DNA from: Herbaspirillum rhizosphaerae
Lineage (GTDB): Bacteria > Pseudomonadota > Gammaproteobacteria > Burkholderiales > Burkholderiaceae_D
NCBI RefSeq assembly: GCF_001189965.1
Contig: NZ_LFLU01000026.1
Span: 1-42,782 of the forward strand
Direction: 5' to 3'
Length of the DNA stretch: 42,782 nucleotides
Shown one piece after another: positions 33,503 to 42,263 of the stretch. Made by a program: the position numbers and the translations under genes. The notes beneath the pieces were generated by a model that made no database searches, was not told where the DNA came from, and worked only from the letters and a program-made list of their open reading frames with translations. Positions within the stretch are counted from its first letter, which is position 1, and the number at the start of each line of letters is the position of its first letter.

Positions 33503-35917
33503 ATGACTTCATTGCTGCACCCACCGCAATTCCAGCTCGAAAAACAAGACGGTAACCATCTGCGCCTGCTCAGCGACACGGCGGCGACAATCGACATCTT
33601 CGTGCTGGAGCACGACATCCTGCGCGTGCGCGTCTTGCCGGACGGCCTGACGCACGGACCGCGCAGCTGGGCCATTGCGCCGGGACAGGAAGACGTGGCG
33701 ATCGACGGTCGCGACCGTCTCGATCTGAGCGGCTTTGCGCTGCCGGCCTTCACTCTGCGTGAAGAGGCCGGCACGCTGCATGTGCAGACCGAGGACGTGC
33801 GCCTTGAGATCGTGCTCAACGGCGGTCGTTGCCGCTGGTCGCTCAGGCGCGACGGCGTCTGGCATACCGTGCTGGAAGACCGCGCGACGCAGGCCTACAA
33901 CTTCAGCTGGTGGGACGAACGCGTGTATCACTACAAGGCGCGCCGGTCCGATGAAATCTATCTGGGCCTGGGCGAGCGCGCCGGTGCGCTCAACCGCGCC
34001 GGCCAGAGCTACAAGATGGTCAACGTCGACTGCATGGGCTACAGCGCGAAGACCACCGATCCGCTCTACAAGCACATCCCGTTCTATCTGACCTGGCAGC
34101 CGCAGGCGGCGCTCGGTTTCGGCCTGTTCTACGATACGCTGGCCGATTGCGCCTTCGACATGGGTCGCGAGATGGACAACTACCACGGCCTGTATCGCCA
34201 TTTCGTGGCCGAGCACGGCGACCTCGATTACTACTTCATCGCCTCTGCGCATTCGCCGCTGGATGCGGTCAAGCGCTTCACCTGGATGACCGGCACGCCG
34301 GCCTGGATGCCGAAGTCGGGCCTGGGCTATTCCGGCTCGACCATGAACTACACCGATGCACCCAACGCCCAGGAGCGCATGCAGGAATTCATCGACAAGT
34401 GCCGCGAGCACGACATCCTGTGCGACTCCTTCCATCTGTCGTCCGGCTATACCTCGATCGGCGCCAAGCGCTACGTCTTCAACTGGAATCACGAAAAATT
34501 CCCCGACATCCACGCCTTCACCAAAAGCTACGCCGACAACGGCGTGTCGCTGTGCGCCAACATCAAGCCTTGCCTCTTGCAGGATCATCCGGCGTTCGAA
34601 CAGGTGCAGCGCGCCGGCCTGCTGATCGCGGCGCCCGACGGCCAGCCGTCCTGGGTGCAGTTCTGGGATGAGGTGGGCGCCTATCTCGATTTCACCAATC
34701 CCGCCACCATAGACTGGTGGAAAGGGCAGGTGACGACTGCGCTGCTCGACTATGGAATCGCCTCCACCTGGAACGACAACAACGAATTCGAAGTGTGGGA
34801 CACGAAAGCCGTCGCCAACGGTTTCGGCAACTCCTTTCCCGCACACCAGGCCAAGGTCTTGCAAACCATGTTGATGATGCGCGCCTCGCGCGACGCCCAG
34901 CGCGAACATGCGCCGCACAAGCGGCCTTTCCTGGTGTCGCGTTCCGGCGGCGTCGGCATGCACCGCTATGTGCAGACCTGGTCGGGCGACAATTACACCT
35001 CGTGGGAAACGCTGCGCTACAACATCAGGATGGCGCTGGGGCTGGCTTTGTCGGGCATCTCCAACATCGGTCACGACATCGGCGGCTTCGCCGGTCCGGC
35101 GCCGGGGCCGGAGCTGTTGCTACGCTGGGTGCAGCATGGCGTGTTCCTGCCGCGCTTCAGCATTCACTCATGGAACGACGACCGCAGCGCCAATGAACCG
35201 TGGATGCATCCGCAGGTAACGGCGCAGATTTCCGATCTGATCAAGCTGCGTTACCGCCTCATTCCTTATTACTACCATCTGCTGTGGCAATGGCATCGCA
35301 GCTACGAGCCGGTGCTGCGCCCGACCTTCGCCGAGTTTCCCTGCGACCCGCGCTGCTATGAAGACAGCGACGACATGATGGTGGGCGACGCCTTGCTGGT
35401 GGCTTCGGTGGTGGAAGAGGGGCGGACGGAGCGCGCAGTGTATCTGCCCGAAGGCGCGCGCTGGGTGTCGTACTGGAGCGGCGAACTGTTCGACGGCGGC
35501 AAGACCGTCACCTTGCCGGCTCCGTGGGAGCAGCCGGTGTTCCTGATTCGCGAAGGCAGCGTGGTGCCGCTGAACGTGGCCGAACAGCATTTCGGCAAGC
35601 CGGCGGATCAACGCGCCTTCCTGGTCGTGCCGCCGCAAGGCGTGGCCGAAGTGGAGGGCAGCTGCATCGAAGACGATGGCGTCTCGGAAGCCTGGCGCGA
35701 CGGCGACTACGGATACTGGCATGTTGTCGCGCGCGGCGACGACAGGGCGCTATACCTGGAGCTATCGTTCAGCGGTCAGTTGGCGCGCCCGCACAGCACA
35801 GTGCAAATACATGTGCCGGCCTACGAGAAGCGTCAGATCTCCATTGCCAACGGCGCCTTGCTGGCGCAAGAGCAGATCGGCGGCTGGCTGCAACTGACGA
35901 TCGCTCTCGCCGACTAA
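33503..35917 (+). CDS. Glycoside hydrolase family 31 (alpha-glucosidase/alpha-xylosidase type)
   Basis: An 804-residue retaining alpha-glycosidase without a signal peptide, hence cytoplasmic. An N-terminal beta-sandwich (about 1-250, LGLGERAGALNRAGQSY in its second half) precedes the TIM barrel (about 260-620), and beta domains close the protein. The nucleophile is D425 in TWNDNNEFEVWD and the acid/base is D525 in GHDIGGFAG, as in E. coli YicI D416/D482. WNDNNE departs from the common WNDMNEP, so specificity is open; the sulfoquinovosidase motifs of YihQ are not seen. As last gene of the ABC row it should hydrolyse the imported oligosaccharide. A long inverted repeat begins at its stop codon. 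Confidence 0.92.
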   Translation: MTSLLHPPQFQLEKQDGNHLRLLSDTAATIDIFVLEHDILRVRVLPDGLTHGPRSWAIAPGQEDVAIDGRDRLDLSGFALPAFTLREEAGTLHVQTEDVRLEIVLNGGRCRWSLRRDGVWHTVLEDRATQAYNFSWWDERVYHYKARRSDEIYLGLGERAGALNRAGQSYKMVNVDCMGYSAKTTDPLYKHIPFYLTWQPQAALGFGLFYDTLADCAFDMGREMDNYHGLYRHFVAEHGDLDYYFIASAHSPLDAVKRFTWMTGTPAWMPKSGLGYSGSTMNYTDAPNAQERMQEFIDKCREHDILCDSFHLSSGYTSIGAKRYVFNWNHEKFPDIHAFTKSYADNGVSLCANIKPCLLQDHPAFEQVQRAGLLIAAPDGQPSWVQFWDEVGAYLDFTNPATIDWWKGQVTTALLDYGIASTWNDNNEFEVWDTKAVANGFGNSFPAHQAKVLQTMLMMRASRDAQREHAPHKRPFLVSRSGGVGMHRYVQTWSGDNYTSWETLRYNIRMALGLALSGISNIGHDIGGFAGPAPGPELLLRWVQHGVFLPRFSIHSWNDDRSANEPWMHPQVTAQISDLIKLRYRLIPYYYHLLWQWHRSYEPVLRPTFAEFPCDPRCYEDSDDMMVGDALLVASVVEEGRTERAVYLPEGARWVSYWSGELFDGGKTVTLPAPWEQPVFLIREGSVVPLNVAEQHFGKPADQRAFLVVPPQGVAEVEGSCIEDDGVSEAWRDGDYGYWHVVARGDDRALYLELSFSGQLARPHSTVQIHVPAYEKRQISIANGALLAQEQIGGWLQLTIALAD

Positions 35918-36019
35918 GAGCCGCTGACAAAACACCGCTGGCAGCGTTGCTTCTCCTTGCCGTACATTCGTACTGTCTGCGTCGGCGCGCCTTGCCATCA
36001 GCGTTTTGTCAGCGGCTCT
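35917..36019. repeat. Long inverted-repeat element between convergent genes
   Basis: AGAGCCGCTGACAAAAC (35917-35933) and its perfect 17-bp complement GTTTTGTCAGCGGCTCT (36003-36019) enclose 69 bases. The inner bases continue the pairing imperfectly and contain GTAC-ATTC-GTAC. It starts on the last base of the GH31 stop codon and ends 6 bp from the acyl-CoA synthetase gene end. It may act as a bidirectional terminator and looks like a mobile-type palindromic repeat. Confidence 0.75.
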
Positions 36020-36025
36020 AAGCGC

Positions 36026-37675
36026 CTATGCCTGCTGCGGCTGTGCACGCCACTCGCTGACGCGAGCCCGCAGCTCGCGCCGGATCACCTTGCCGGTGGT
36101 GGTCATCGGCAATTCATCGACGAAGAAAATTTCGCGCGGATATTCGTGCGCGGCGAGGCGTACCTTGACGTGTTCCTGAATCTCTCGCTTGAGCTGGTCG
36201 TCGCCGGCGTATCCATCCTTGAGCACGATGATGGCCACCACGATTTCCGTGCGTTGCGCATCGGGCGAACCGATCACCGCGACCATCTTTACGGCCGGAT
36301 GCTGGAGGATGTTGTCTTCGATCTCGCCGGGGCCGATGCGGTAACCGGCTGAGGTGATGACGTCGTCGTCGCGGCCGACGAAGCGGATGTAGCCGTCTTC
36401 GTCCATGCAGCCGGTGTCGCCGGTGAGCAGCCAGTCGCCGACGAACTTGTCTTGCGTGGCTTGCGGATTATTCCAGTATTGCAAGAACATCACCGGGTCG
36501 GGGCGCTGCACGGCGATGTTGCCGTCGCTGCCGGGCGGCAGCACCCGGCCCTGCGCGTCGACGATGGCAAGCGTGTGCCCGATGGCGGCGCGGCCGATGG
36601 CGCCGGGTTTGCAATCCATGATGGCGGCGCAGGACGACACCGTCATATTGCATTCGGTCTGGCCGTAGAACTCGTTAATGGTCAGGCCGAAAGTCTTGCG
36701 GCCCCAGTCGAGCAATTCGATGCCCAGCGATTCGCCGCCGCTGGCGACGGAACGCAGTTGATAGTTCCAGCGCTTTTCCGGATCGGCGACGGTGCGCATC
36801 ATCTTCAATGCGGTCGGCGGCAGGAAGGTGTTGCGCACGCCGTAATCCTGCAGCAACTGAAAGGCCGCCTCGCCGGTGAATTTTTCGAAGCGATGCGCCA
36901 CCAGCGGCACGCCGTGATGCCAGGCCGGCAGGAAGACGTCGAGCAGCCCGCCGATCCAGGCCCAGTCGGCCGGCGTCCACAGCAGGTCGCCTTCCAAGGG
37001 AAATAAATTATGCGACAGTTCCACGCCCGGCAGATGGCCTAGCAGCACGCGATGCGCATGCAAGGCGCCCTTGGGCTGGCCGGTGGTGCCGGAGGTGTAG
37101 ATGATGACGGCGGGATCGTCGGCTTTGGTCTTGACCGGCGTCAGGTCGCTGCTGGCTTGCTTTAATGCCTGATGCAAATCCACGGTGCCGTCGAAGGCGC
37201 CGTCGATGGTGAGAATGGTCTTCAGCTCCGGCAGGCGATCGCGGATGCCGGCCAGCTTGGCGGCGCCGGCGGCATTGGTGACGACCACGCGCGTGCCGCT
37301 GTTGTGCAGGCGGTATTCCAGCGCTTCGGCGCCGAACAGCGCAAACAGCGGGATTGCAATCGCGCCGATCTTGTAGGCGGCGACGTGGGCCATTGCAGTT
37401 TCGGGCGCTTGCGGCAGCAGAATGCTGATACGGTCGCCGATTGTCACGCCGCAGCTCAGAAACAGATTGGCGAGACGGTCCGAGCTTTCCTTGATCTCGC
37501 CGAAGCTGTAGCGGCGGCTGGAACCATCGGCTGCGACGTGGATCAGAGCAAGCCTGCCCGGATCGGTTTCGGCCCATTTGTCGCAGACATCGACGCCGAT
37601 GTTGTAGTACTCGGGGATATTCCAGCGGAAGGCGTCGTTGATTTCCTGATAAGGCCGGGCTTCGATGGGCAGCAT
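36026..37675 (-). CDS. AMP-dependent acyl-CoA synthetase (acetyl/medium-chain type)
   Basis: A 549-residue adenylate-forming ligase that activates a carboxylic acid to acyl-AMP and then acyl-CoA. The P-loop is IIYTSGTTGQPKGALH, the A5-type motif NEFYGQTECNM, the A7/A8 hinge GYIRFVGRDDDVITSAGYRIGPGEIE and the catalytic lysine lies in TTGKVIRRELR. The sequence and length suit the ACSM/medium-chain or short AcsA-like group rather than the 650-residue acetyl-CoA synthetase. The substrate is unknown. GGAG lies 11 bases before the start. It converges with the GH31 gene and diverges from yajC, so it is probably an independent unit. Confidence 0.9.
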   Translation of the reverse strand: MLPIEARPYQEINDAFRWNIPEYYNIGVDVCDKWAETDPGRLALIHVAADGSSRRYSFGEIKESSDRLANLFLSCGVTIGDRISILLPQAPETAMAHVAAYKIGAIAIPLFALFGAEALEYRLHNSGTRVVVTNAAGAAKLAGIRDRLPELKTILTIDGAFDGTVDLHQALKQASSDLTPVKTKADDPAVIIYTSGTTGQPKGALHAHRVLLGHLPGVELSHNLFPLEGDLLWTPADWAWIGGLLDVFLPAWHHGVPLVAHRFEKFTGEAAFQLLQDYGVRNTFLPPTALKMMRTVADPEKRWNYQLRSVASGGESLGIELLDWGRKTFGLTINEFYGQTECNMTVSSCAAIMDCKPGAIGRAAIGHTLAIVDAQGRVLPPGSDGNIAVQRPDPVMFLQYWNNPQATQDKFVGDWLLTGDTGCMDEDGYIRFVGRDDDVITSAGYRIGPGEIEDNILQHPAVKMVAVIGSPDAQRTEIVVAIIVLKDGYAGDDQLKREIQEHVKVRLAAHEYPREIFFVDELPMTTTGKVIRRELRARVSEWRAQPQQA

Positions 37676-37906
37676 GGTGGTACGGGTCTCCTGGGGTGAG
37701 TCTGGCAGTCGCGAGGCAATTCTTTGCTCTTGTTGGCTTGCTAATGTACCCCTGTACCCCCATATTGGCGATGCCGATATAACAAGTTTTCCTCACGGCA
37801 AGGCAGTTTCTCCCTGTTTTCTCAGTACTTTTTCGCCGCTTTTTCCGGTTAACGGCGCTTTCCCCCGATTCAGCCCGTCCGGAATGGGGGGAAGCGCCCG
37901 GCGCAA

Positions 37907-37915
37907 TGCTAAAAT
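37907..37915 (+). promoter_or_regulatory. Possible extended -10 promoter for yajC
   Basis: TGCTAAAAT is an extended -10 (TGn plus TAAAAT) about 38 bases before the yajC start codon. No good -35 is seen, as is common for extended -10 promoters. The remaining divergent region (37676-37952) holds a direct repeat GTACCCCTGTACCCC near 37746-37760 and no gene. Confidence 0.45.
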
Positions 37916-37952
37916 GCGGGGCTATTTTTTAAACAACCATTTGGAGCGACAC

Positions 37953-38285
37953 GTGTTTATTACCGATGCAATTGCACAAACCACTGCTGCAGGCCCAGGC
38001 GGCCTGATGGGCAATCTGACCAGCTTCCTGCCCATCATCCTGATGTTCGTTGTGCTGTACTTCCTGATGATCCGCCCTCAGATGAAGCGTCAAAAAGAAC
38101 AAAAGGCCATGATGGAAGCACTCGCCAAGGGTGACGAAGTCGTGACTTCCGGCGGCTTGCTGGGCAAGATCGTCAAGGTGAGCGATGCTTACATCACCGT
38201 TGAAGTTTCCGAAGGCAATGAAGTCGTCGTGCAAAAAGCAGCGATCACCACGCTGCTGCCGAAGGGCACTCTGAAAGGACTGTAA
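37953..38285 (+). CDS. yajC: Preprotein translocase subunit YajC
   Basis: A 110-residue single-span inner-membrane protein that joins SecDF in the holotranslocon. The hydrophobic segment LTSFLPIILMFVVLYFLMIRPQ and the following KRQKEQKAMMEALAKGDEVVTSGGLLGKI block are diagnostic. The start is GTG at 37953 with GGAG six bases before it. The frame is open upstream to 37665, but that extension is not family-like. secD begins 122 bp later, after a hairpin. Confidence 0.97.
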   Translation: MFITDAIAQTTAAGPGGLMGNLTSFLPIILMFVVLYFLMIRPQMKRQKEQKAMMEALAKGDEVVTSGGLLGKIVKVSDAYITVEVSEGNEVVVQKAAITTLLPKGTLKGL

Positions 38286-38309
38286 TCGGTCCGGCCGCAT
38301 GGCTGACAT

Positions 38310-38347
38310 GGGCGCATCGCGTATTTTTTTCTGACGCGGATGCGCCC
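38310..38347 (+). promoter_or_regulatory. Hairpin between yajC and secD
   Basis: GGGCGCATC-GCGT (38310-38322) pairs with ACGC-(G)-GATGCGCCC (38334-38347), 13 bp with one bulged G and a T-rich 11-base loop. No T-tract follows the stem. It may be an mRNA processing or attenuation element setting yajC above secDF expression. Confidence 0.5.
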
Positions 38348-38407
38348 TTGTTCACATTTGCTGCAAACGAATCCATCCTGGATGTTCATCATCAACGCTG
38401 AATCAAT

Positions 38408-40306
38408 ATGAATCGTTATCCTCTCTGGAAGTACGTCTTAATCGTCATAGCCCTGCTGTTCGGCACGTTGTATACGCTGCCCAACTTCTTCGGCGAATCG
38501 CCTGCCGTGCAGATCAGCAGCGCCAAATCCACCATCAAGGTGGACAGCTCGGTCGCCGAGCGTGTGCAGCAGGTCCTGCAACAGGGCAGCCTTGCGCCAG
38601 AGAGCGTGGTTTTCGATAACAGCAGCACCGCGCCGTCCGTGCGCGCCCGGTTCGCCAACACCGATACCCAGTTCAAGGCCAAGACCCTGCTGGAAAAAGG
38701 CCTGAATACCGATCCTGCCGATCCGACCTATATCGTCGCCTTCAACCTGCTGCCGAATACGCCGCAATGGTTGCAAAGCCTGCACGCCTTCCCGATGTAC
38801 CTGGGTCTGGATTTGCGCGGCGGCGTGCACTTCCTGATGCAGGTCGACGTCAAGGCAGTGATGAACAAGCGCCTGCAAGGTTTGCAGGCTAGCGTGCGCA
38901 GCGTGCTGCGCGACAAGAACATCCGCCATAACGGCATCAACCGCAACGGCGACCAGATCGACATCCTGTTCCGCGATGCCGACACCCGCAACAAGGCGCG
39001 CAACGTGCTGGCCGGCGAAGTCTCCGAACTGGCGTTGCAAGACGCCGGCACCGGTGAAGACCTGAAGCTGATCGCCACACTGCGTCCTGAGGCGCTGAAG
39101 CAGACGCAGGAAGACGGCGTCAAGCAAAACATCTCGACCCTGTCCAAGCGCGTCAACGAACTGGGCGTGGCGGAACCGATCATCCAGCGCCAGGGTGCCG
39201 ACCGTATCGTGGTCCAGCTGCCGGGCGTGCAGGACGTGTCCCGCGCCAAGGATATCATCGGCCGTACCGCCACGCTGGAAGTGCGCATGGTCGACGACTC
39301 CGTGACCCGCGGCACCGAAGAAAGCGCAACGATTCCTTTCGGCTCGGAACTGTTCAAGGTCGGCAAGGGCGCGCCGGTCGTGCTGTACAAGGATCCCGTC
39401 CTGACCGGCGACTATATCTCCAACGCATCGGCCAGCTTTGATGAAAACCATCAGCCTGCCGTCAGCATCGACCTCAACGGCGACGGCGGCCGCAAGATGC
39501 GCGACGCCACCCGTGAAAAGGTCGGCAAGGCAATGGCCATCGTCCTGTTTGAAAAAGGCAAGGGCGAAGTCCTGACTGTGGCGACCATCCGCTCCGAACT
39601 GGGTTCGCGCTTCCAGATCACCGGCATGGGTTCCGCGGAAGCCTCGAGCGACCTGGCGCTGCTGCTGCGCGCAGGTTCGCTGGCGGCGCCGATGGAAATC
39701 ATCGAAGAACGCACCATCGGCCCGCAACTCGGCGCTGAAAATATCCGCAAGGGCTTCGACGCGACGCTGTACGGTTTCGCCGCCATGGCCATCTTCATGA
39801 TCGTGTACTACCAGTTGTTCGGCCTGTTCAGCGCGCTGGCGCTGTCGGTCAACGTGCTGCTGCTGATTGCCGTGCTGTCGACGCTGCAGGCCACGCTGAC
39901 CCTGCCGGGTATTGCGGCGATCGCGCTGGCGCTGGGTATGGCGATCGACTCCAACGTGCTGATCAACGAACGCATCCGCGAAGAACTGCGCAACGGCAAT
40001 TCGCCGCAGGCAGCCATCAGCATCGGTTTCGATCGCGCCTGGGCAACCATTCTCGACTCCAACGTGACGACGCTGATCGCCGGCCTGGCGCTGCTGATTT
40101 TCGGTTCGGGCGCGATCCGCGGTTTCGCGGTGGTGCACTGCCTGGGTATCCTGACGTCGATGTTCTCGGCGGTGTTCTTCTCGCGCGGCCTGGCCAACCT
40201 CTGGTACGGCCGCAAGAAGAAACTGACCAGCCTGGCCATCGGCCAGATCTGGAAGCCGGAAGCCAAGGCCGATGTCGACACCAAGCCGGGCGTCAAAGTC
40301 AAATAA
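38408..40306 (+). CDS. secD: Protein translocase subunit SecD
   Basis: A 632-residue inner-membrane protein that uses the proton gradient to pull preproteins across during late Sec translocation. The N-terminal helix (about 7-26) is followed by the large periplasmic P1 domain (GLDLRGGVHFLMQVD at its base). The C-terminal five helices contain GMAIDSNVLI at 510-519, with the conserved Asp of the proton path, and NVTTLIAGLALLIFGSGAIRGFA. No strong Shine-Dalgarno precedes ATG 38408, but MNRYPLWKYVLIVIALL is the typical start. secF follows after 69 bp. Confidence 0.97.
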   Translation: MNRYPLWKYVLIVIALLFGTLYTLPNFFGESPAVQISSAKSTIKVDSSVAERVQQVLQQGSLAPESVVFDNSSTAPSVRARFANTDTQFKAKTLLEKGLNTDPADPTYIVAFNLLPNTPQWLQSLHAFPMYLGLDLRGGVHFLMQVDVKAVMNKRLQGLQASVRSVLRDKNIRHNGINRNGDQIDILFRDADTRNKARNVLAGEVSELALQDAGTGEDLKLIATLRPEALKQTQEDGVKQNISTLSKRVNELGVAEPIIQRQGADRIVVQLPGVQDVSRAKDIIGRTATLEVRMVDDSVTRGTEESATIPFGSELFKVGKGAPVVLYKDPVLTGDYISNASASFDENHQPAVSIDLNGDGGRKMRDATREKVGKAMAIVLFEKGKGEVLTVATIRSELGSRFQITGMGSAEASSDLALLLRAGSLAAPMEIIEERTIGPQLGAENIRKGFDATLYGFAAMAIFMIVYYQLFGLFSALALSVNVLLLIAVLSTLQATLTLPGIAAIALALGMAIDSNVLINERIREELRNGNSPQAAISIGFDRAWATILDSNVTTLIAGLALLIFGSGAIRGFAVVHCLGILTSMFSAVFFSRGLANLWYGRKKKLTSLAIGQIWKPEAKADVDTKPGVKVK

Positions 40307-40375
40307 GCGCAGCGAACAGAATCCCGTGCGCCTTTGCCCGACAGATGGCAGAGGCGCAGAACTGAAAGGTATGTG

Positions 40376-41320
40376 ATGGAATTTTTCCGCATCAAAAAAG
40401 ATATCCCCTTCATGCGCCATGCGTTGATCTTCAACGTCATCTCGGCGCTGACCTTCGTGCTGGCAGTGTTCTTCCTGCTGAGCAAGGGCTTGCACTTCTC
40501 GATCGAATTCACCGGCGGCACCGTGATGGAAGTCGCGTACACCAAGCCGGCCAACATCGAAAACATCCGCAAGTCGGTCGAAGGCCTGGGCTTTACCGAT
40601 ACGCAAGTGCAGAGCTTCGGCACGGCGCAGGACGTGATGATCCGCTTGCCGGCCCAGCATGGCGTCAATGCCACCCAGCAAAGCGAAAAAGTCATCGCCG
40701 CGCTGACGGCGCAGGATCCTGACGTCAAGCTGCAGCGCGTGGAATTTGTCGGCCCGCAGGTCGGCGACGAACTGGCGCACGACGGCCTGATGGCGCTGGG
40801 CATGGTGGTGATCGGCATCGTGATCTACCTGGCCTTCCGCTTCGAATGGAAATTCGCGGTCGCGGCCGTCATTGCGAACTTGCATGACGTGGTGATCATC
40901 CTCGGCTTCTTCGCCTTCTTCCAGTGGGAATTCTCGCTGACCGTGCTGGCCGCGGTGCTGGCGGTGCTGGGTTACTCCGTCAATGAATCGGTGGTGGTGT
41001 TCGACCGGGTGCGCGAAGCCTTCCGGGATCGCCGCTACGGCAAGCTGTCCGCGCCGGAAGTGCTGAACCACGCGATCACCAGCACCATTTCGCGCACCAT
41101 CATCACTCACGGCAGCACCGAAATGATGGTCTTGTCGATGCTGATCTTCGGCGGCCCGACGCTGCATTACTTTGCGGTTGCGCTGACCATCGGCATCTTG
41201 TTCGGTATCTATTCGTCGGTGTTCGTCGCCGCAGCGATCGCCATGTGGCTTGGCGTCAAGCGCGAAGACCTGATCAAGCCGGCCAAGCCGAAAGACGAAA
41301 CTGACGGCGCCGTGGTATAA
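40376..41320 (+). CDS. secF: Protein translocase subunit SecF
   Basis: A 314-residue inner-membrane partner of SecD with six helices. The first periplasmic motif is FSIEFTGGTVMEV, and the second half carries the conserved SVNESVVVFDRVRE (about 200-213) and THGSTEMMVLSMLIFGG region. ATG 40376 (MEFFRIKKDIPFMRH) is chosen because AAAGG lies a few bases upstream and matches the usual start; the frame is open to 40334. A terminator follows 30 bp after the stop. Confidence 0.97.
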   Translation: MEFFRIKKDIPFMRHALIFNVISALTFVLAVFFLLSKGLHFSIEFTGGTVMEVAYTKPANIENIRKSVEGLGFTDTQVQSFGTAQDVMIRLPAQHGVNATQQSEKVIAALTAQDPDVKLQRVEFVGPQVGDELAHDGLMALGMVVIGIVIYLAFRFEWKFAVAAVIANLHDVVIILGFFAFFQWEFSLTVLAAVLAVLGYSVNESVVVFDRVREAFRDRRYGKLSAPEVLNHAITSTISRTIITHGSTEMMVLSMLIFGGPTLHYFAVALTIGILFGIYSSVFVAAAIAMWLGVKREDLIKPAKPKDETDGAVV

Positions 41321-41349
41321 GTTTTCCACGCGTGAGGTTTGTACTGCCG

Positions 41350-41379
41350 CAGGCTGTTTCTCAGGAAACAGCCTGTTTT
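41350..41379 (+). terminator. Rho-independent terminator of the yajC-secDF unit
   Basis: CAGGCTGTTTC (41350-41360), loop TCAG and GAAACAGCCTG (41365-41375) form a perfect 11-bp stem followed by TTTT. It lies 24 bp before tcdA. Confidence 0.85.
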
Positions 41380-41402
41380 ACTTTGTTACCCGGATAACTA
41401 TC

Positions 41403-42263
41403 ATGTCCAACGTTCAACCTGTCGTTGCTCCCAACGACGCCGATATCGATTTCGACCGCCGTTTCGGCGGCATCGCCCGCCTTTATGGCGCGCAAGGCCT
41501 GGCGCGTTTTCGCGCGGCGCACGTGTGCGTGGTAGGCGTGGGCGGCGTCGGTTCATGGATCGTCGAAGCGCTGGCGCGCAGCGCCATCGGCAAGATCACC
41601 ATGATCGACCTCGACAACCTGGCCGAATCCAACGTCAACCGTCAGATCCACGCATTGACCGATACGCTGGGCAAGGCCAAGGTCACGGCGCTGCATGAGC
41701 GCATCATGCAGATCAATCCGTATTGCGAAGTCACCGAGGTGGAAGACTTCCTCACGCCCGACAATGTCGGCGAAATGATCGGCGTCGGCCGTTTCGACTA
41801 CGTGGTCGACGCCATCGACAACGTGCGCGCCAAAGTGGCGCTGATCGCCTATTGCCGTGAACATAAAGTGCCGCTGCTGACCAGCGGCGGCGCCGGCGGC
41901 CAGATCGACCCGACCAAGATCGAGATCCGCGATTTGTGCCGTACCGAGCAGGAACCCTTGCTGGCAAAGGTGCGCAAGCGCCTGCGCGCGTGGCACAAGT
42001 TTCCGCGCGGGACCAAGAACAAGTTCGGCATCGATGCGGTGTTCTCGACGGAGCCTTTGCGGTTTCCGGAAGGAGAGGTTTGCGAGGTCGATACGGACGA
42101 TGCTGCGGATGGGCTGGATACGGTCGATGCCGATGGTCGTCGTCAGGATGCCGGTGTCACCGGGCTTAATTGCGCCGGGTTTGGCTCGGCGATGGTGGTG
42201 ACGGCTTCGTTTGGGTTGGTGGCGGCGGGGTTTGTGTTGAGGAAGATTGTTGAGCGGCCTTGA
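41403..42263 (+). CDS. tcdA: tRNA threonylcarbamoyladenosine dehydratase (TcdA/CsdL)
   Basis: A 286-residue E1-like enzyme that uses ATP to cyclise t6A to ct6A at position 37 of ANN-decoding tRNAs. The nucleotide-binding motif is VVGVGGVGSWIVEALARS (43-60), followed by TMIDLDNLAESNVNRQIHA with the ATP-contact residues and VDAIDNVRAKVALIAYC. The C-terminal GLNCAGFGSAMVVTASFG segment is the family end with its membrane-associating character. A long acidic insertion (CEVDTDDAADGLDTVDADG, about 225-243) precedes it. No clear Shine-Dalgarno is seen. It starts just after the secF terminator. Confidence 0.94.
   Translation: MSNVQPVVAPNDADIDFDRRFGGIARLYGAQGLARFRAAHVCVVGVGGVGSWIVEALARSAIGKITMIDLDNLAESNVNRQIHALTDTLGKAKVTALHERIMQINPYCEVTEVEDFLTPDNVGEMIGVGRFDYVVDAIDNVRAKVALIAYCREHKVPLLTSGGAGGQIDPTKIEIRDLCRTEQEPLLAKVRKRLRAWHKFPRGTKNKFGIDAVFSTEPLRFPEGEVCEVDTDDAADGLDTVDADGRRQDAGVTGLNCAGFGSAMVVTASFGLVAAGFVLRKIVERP

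Noticed and set aside
24604..37952. The carbohydrate locus as a classical genomic island
   Set aside because: No attachment repeats, integrase or tRNA border were found, so only an unusual gene neighbourhood is claimed.
38438..41329. A very long open frame (963 codons) antisense to secD and secF
   Set aside because: It covers two well-supported genes and their spacer on the opposite strand, has His/Gln/Arg-rich low-complexity composition and no domain. It is a by-product of GC-rich third positions.
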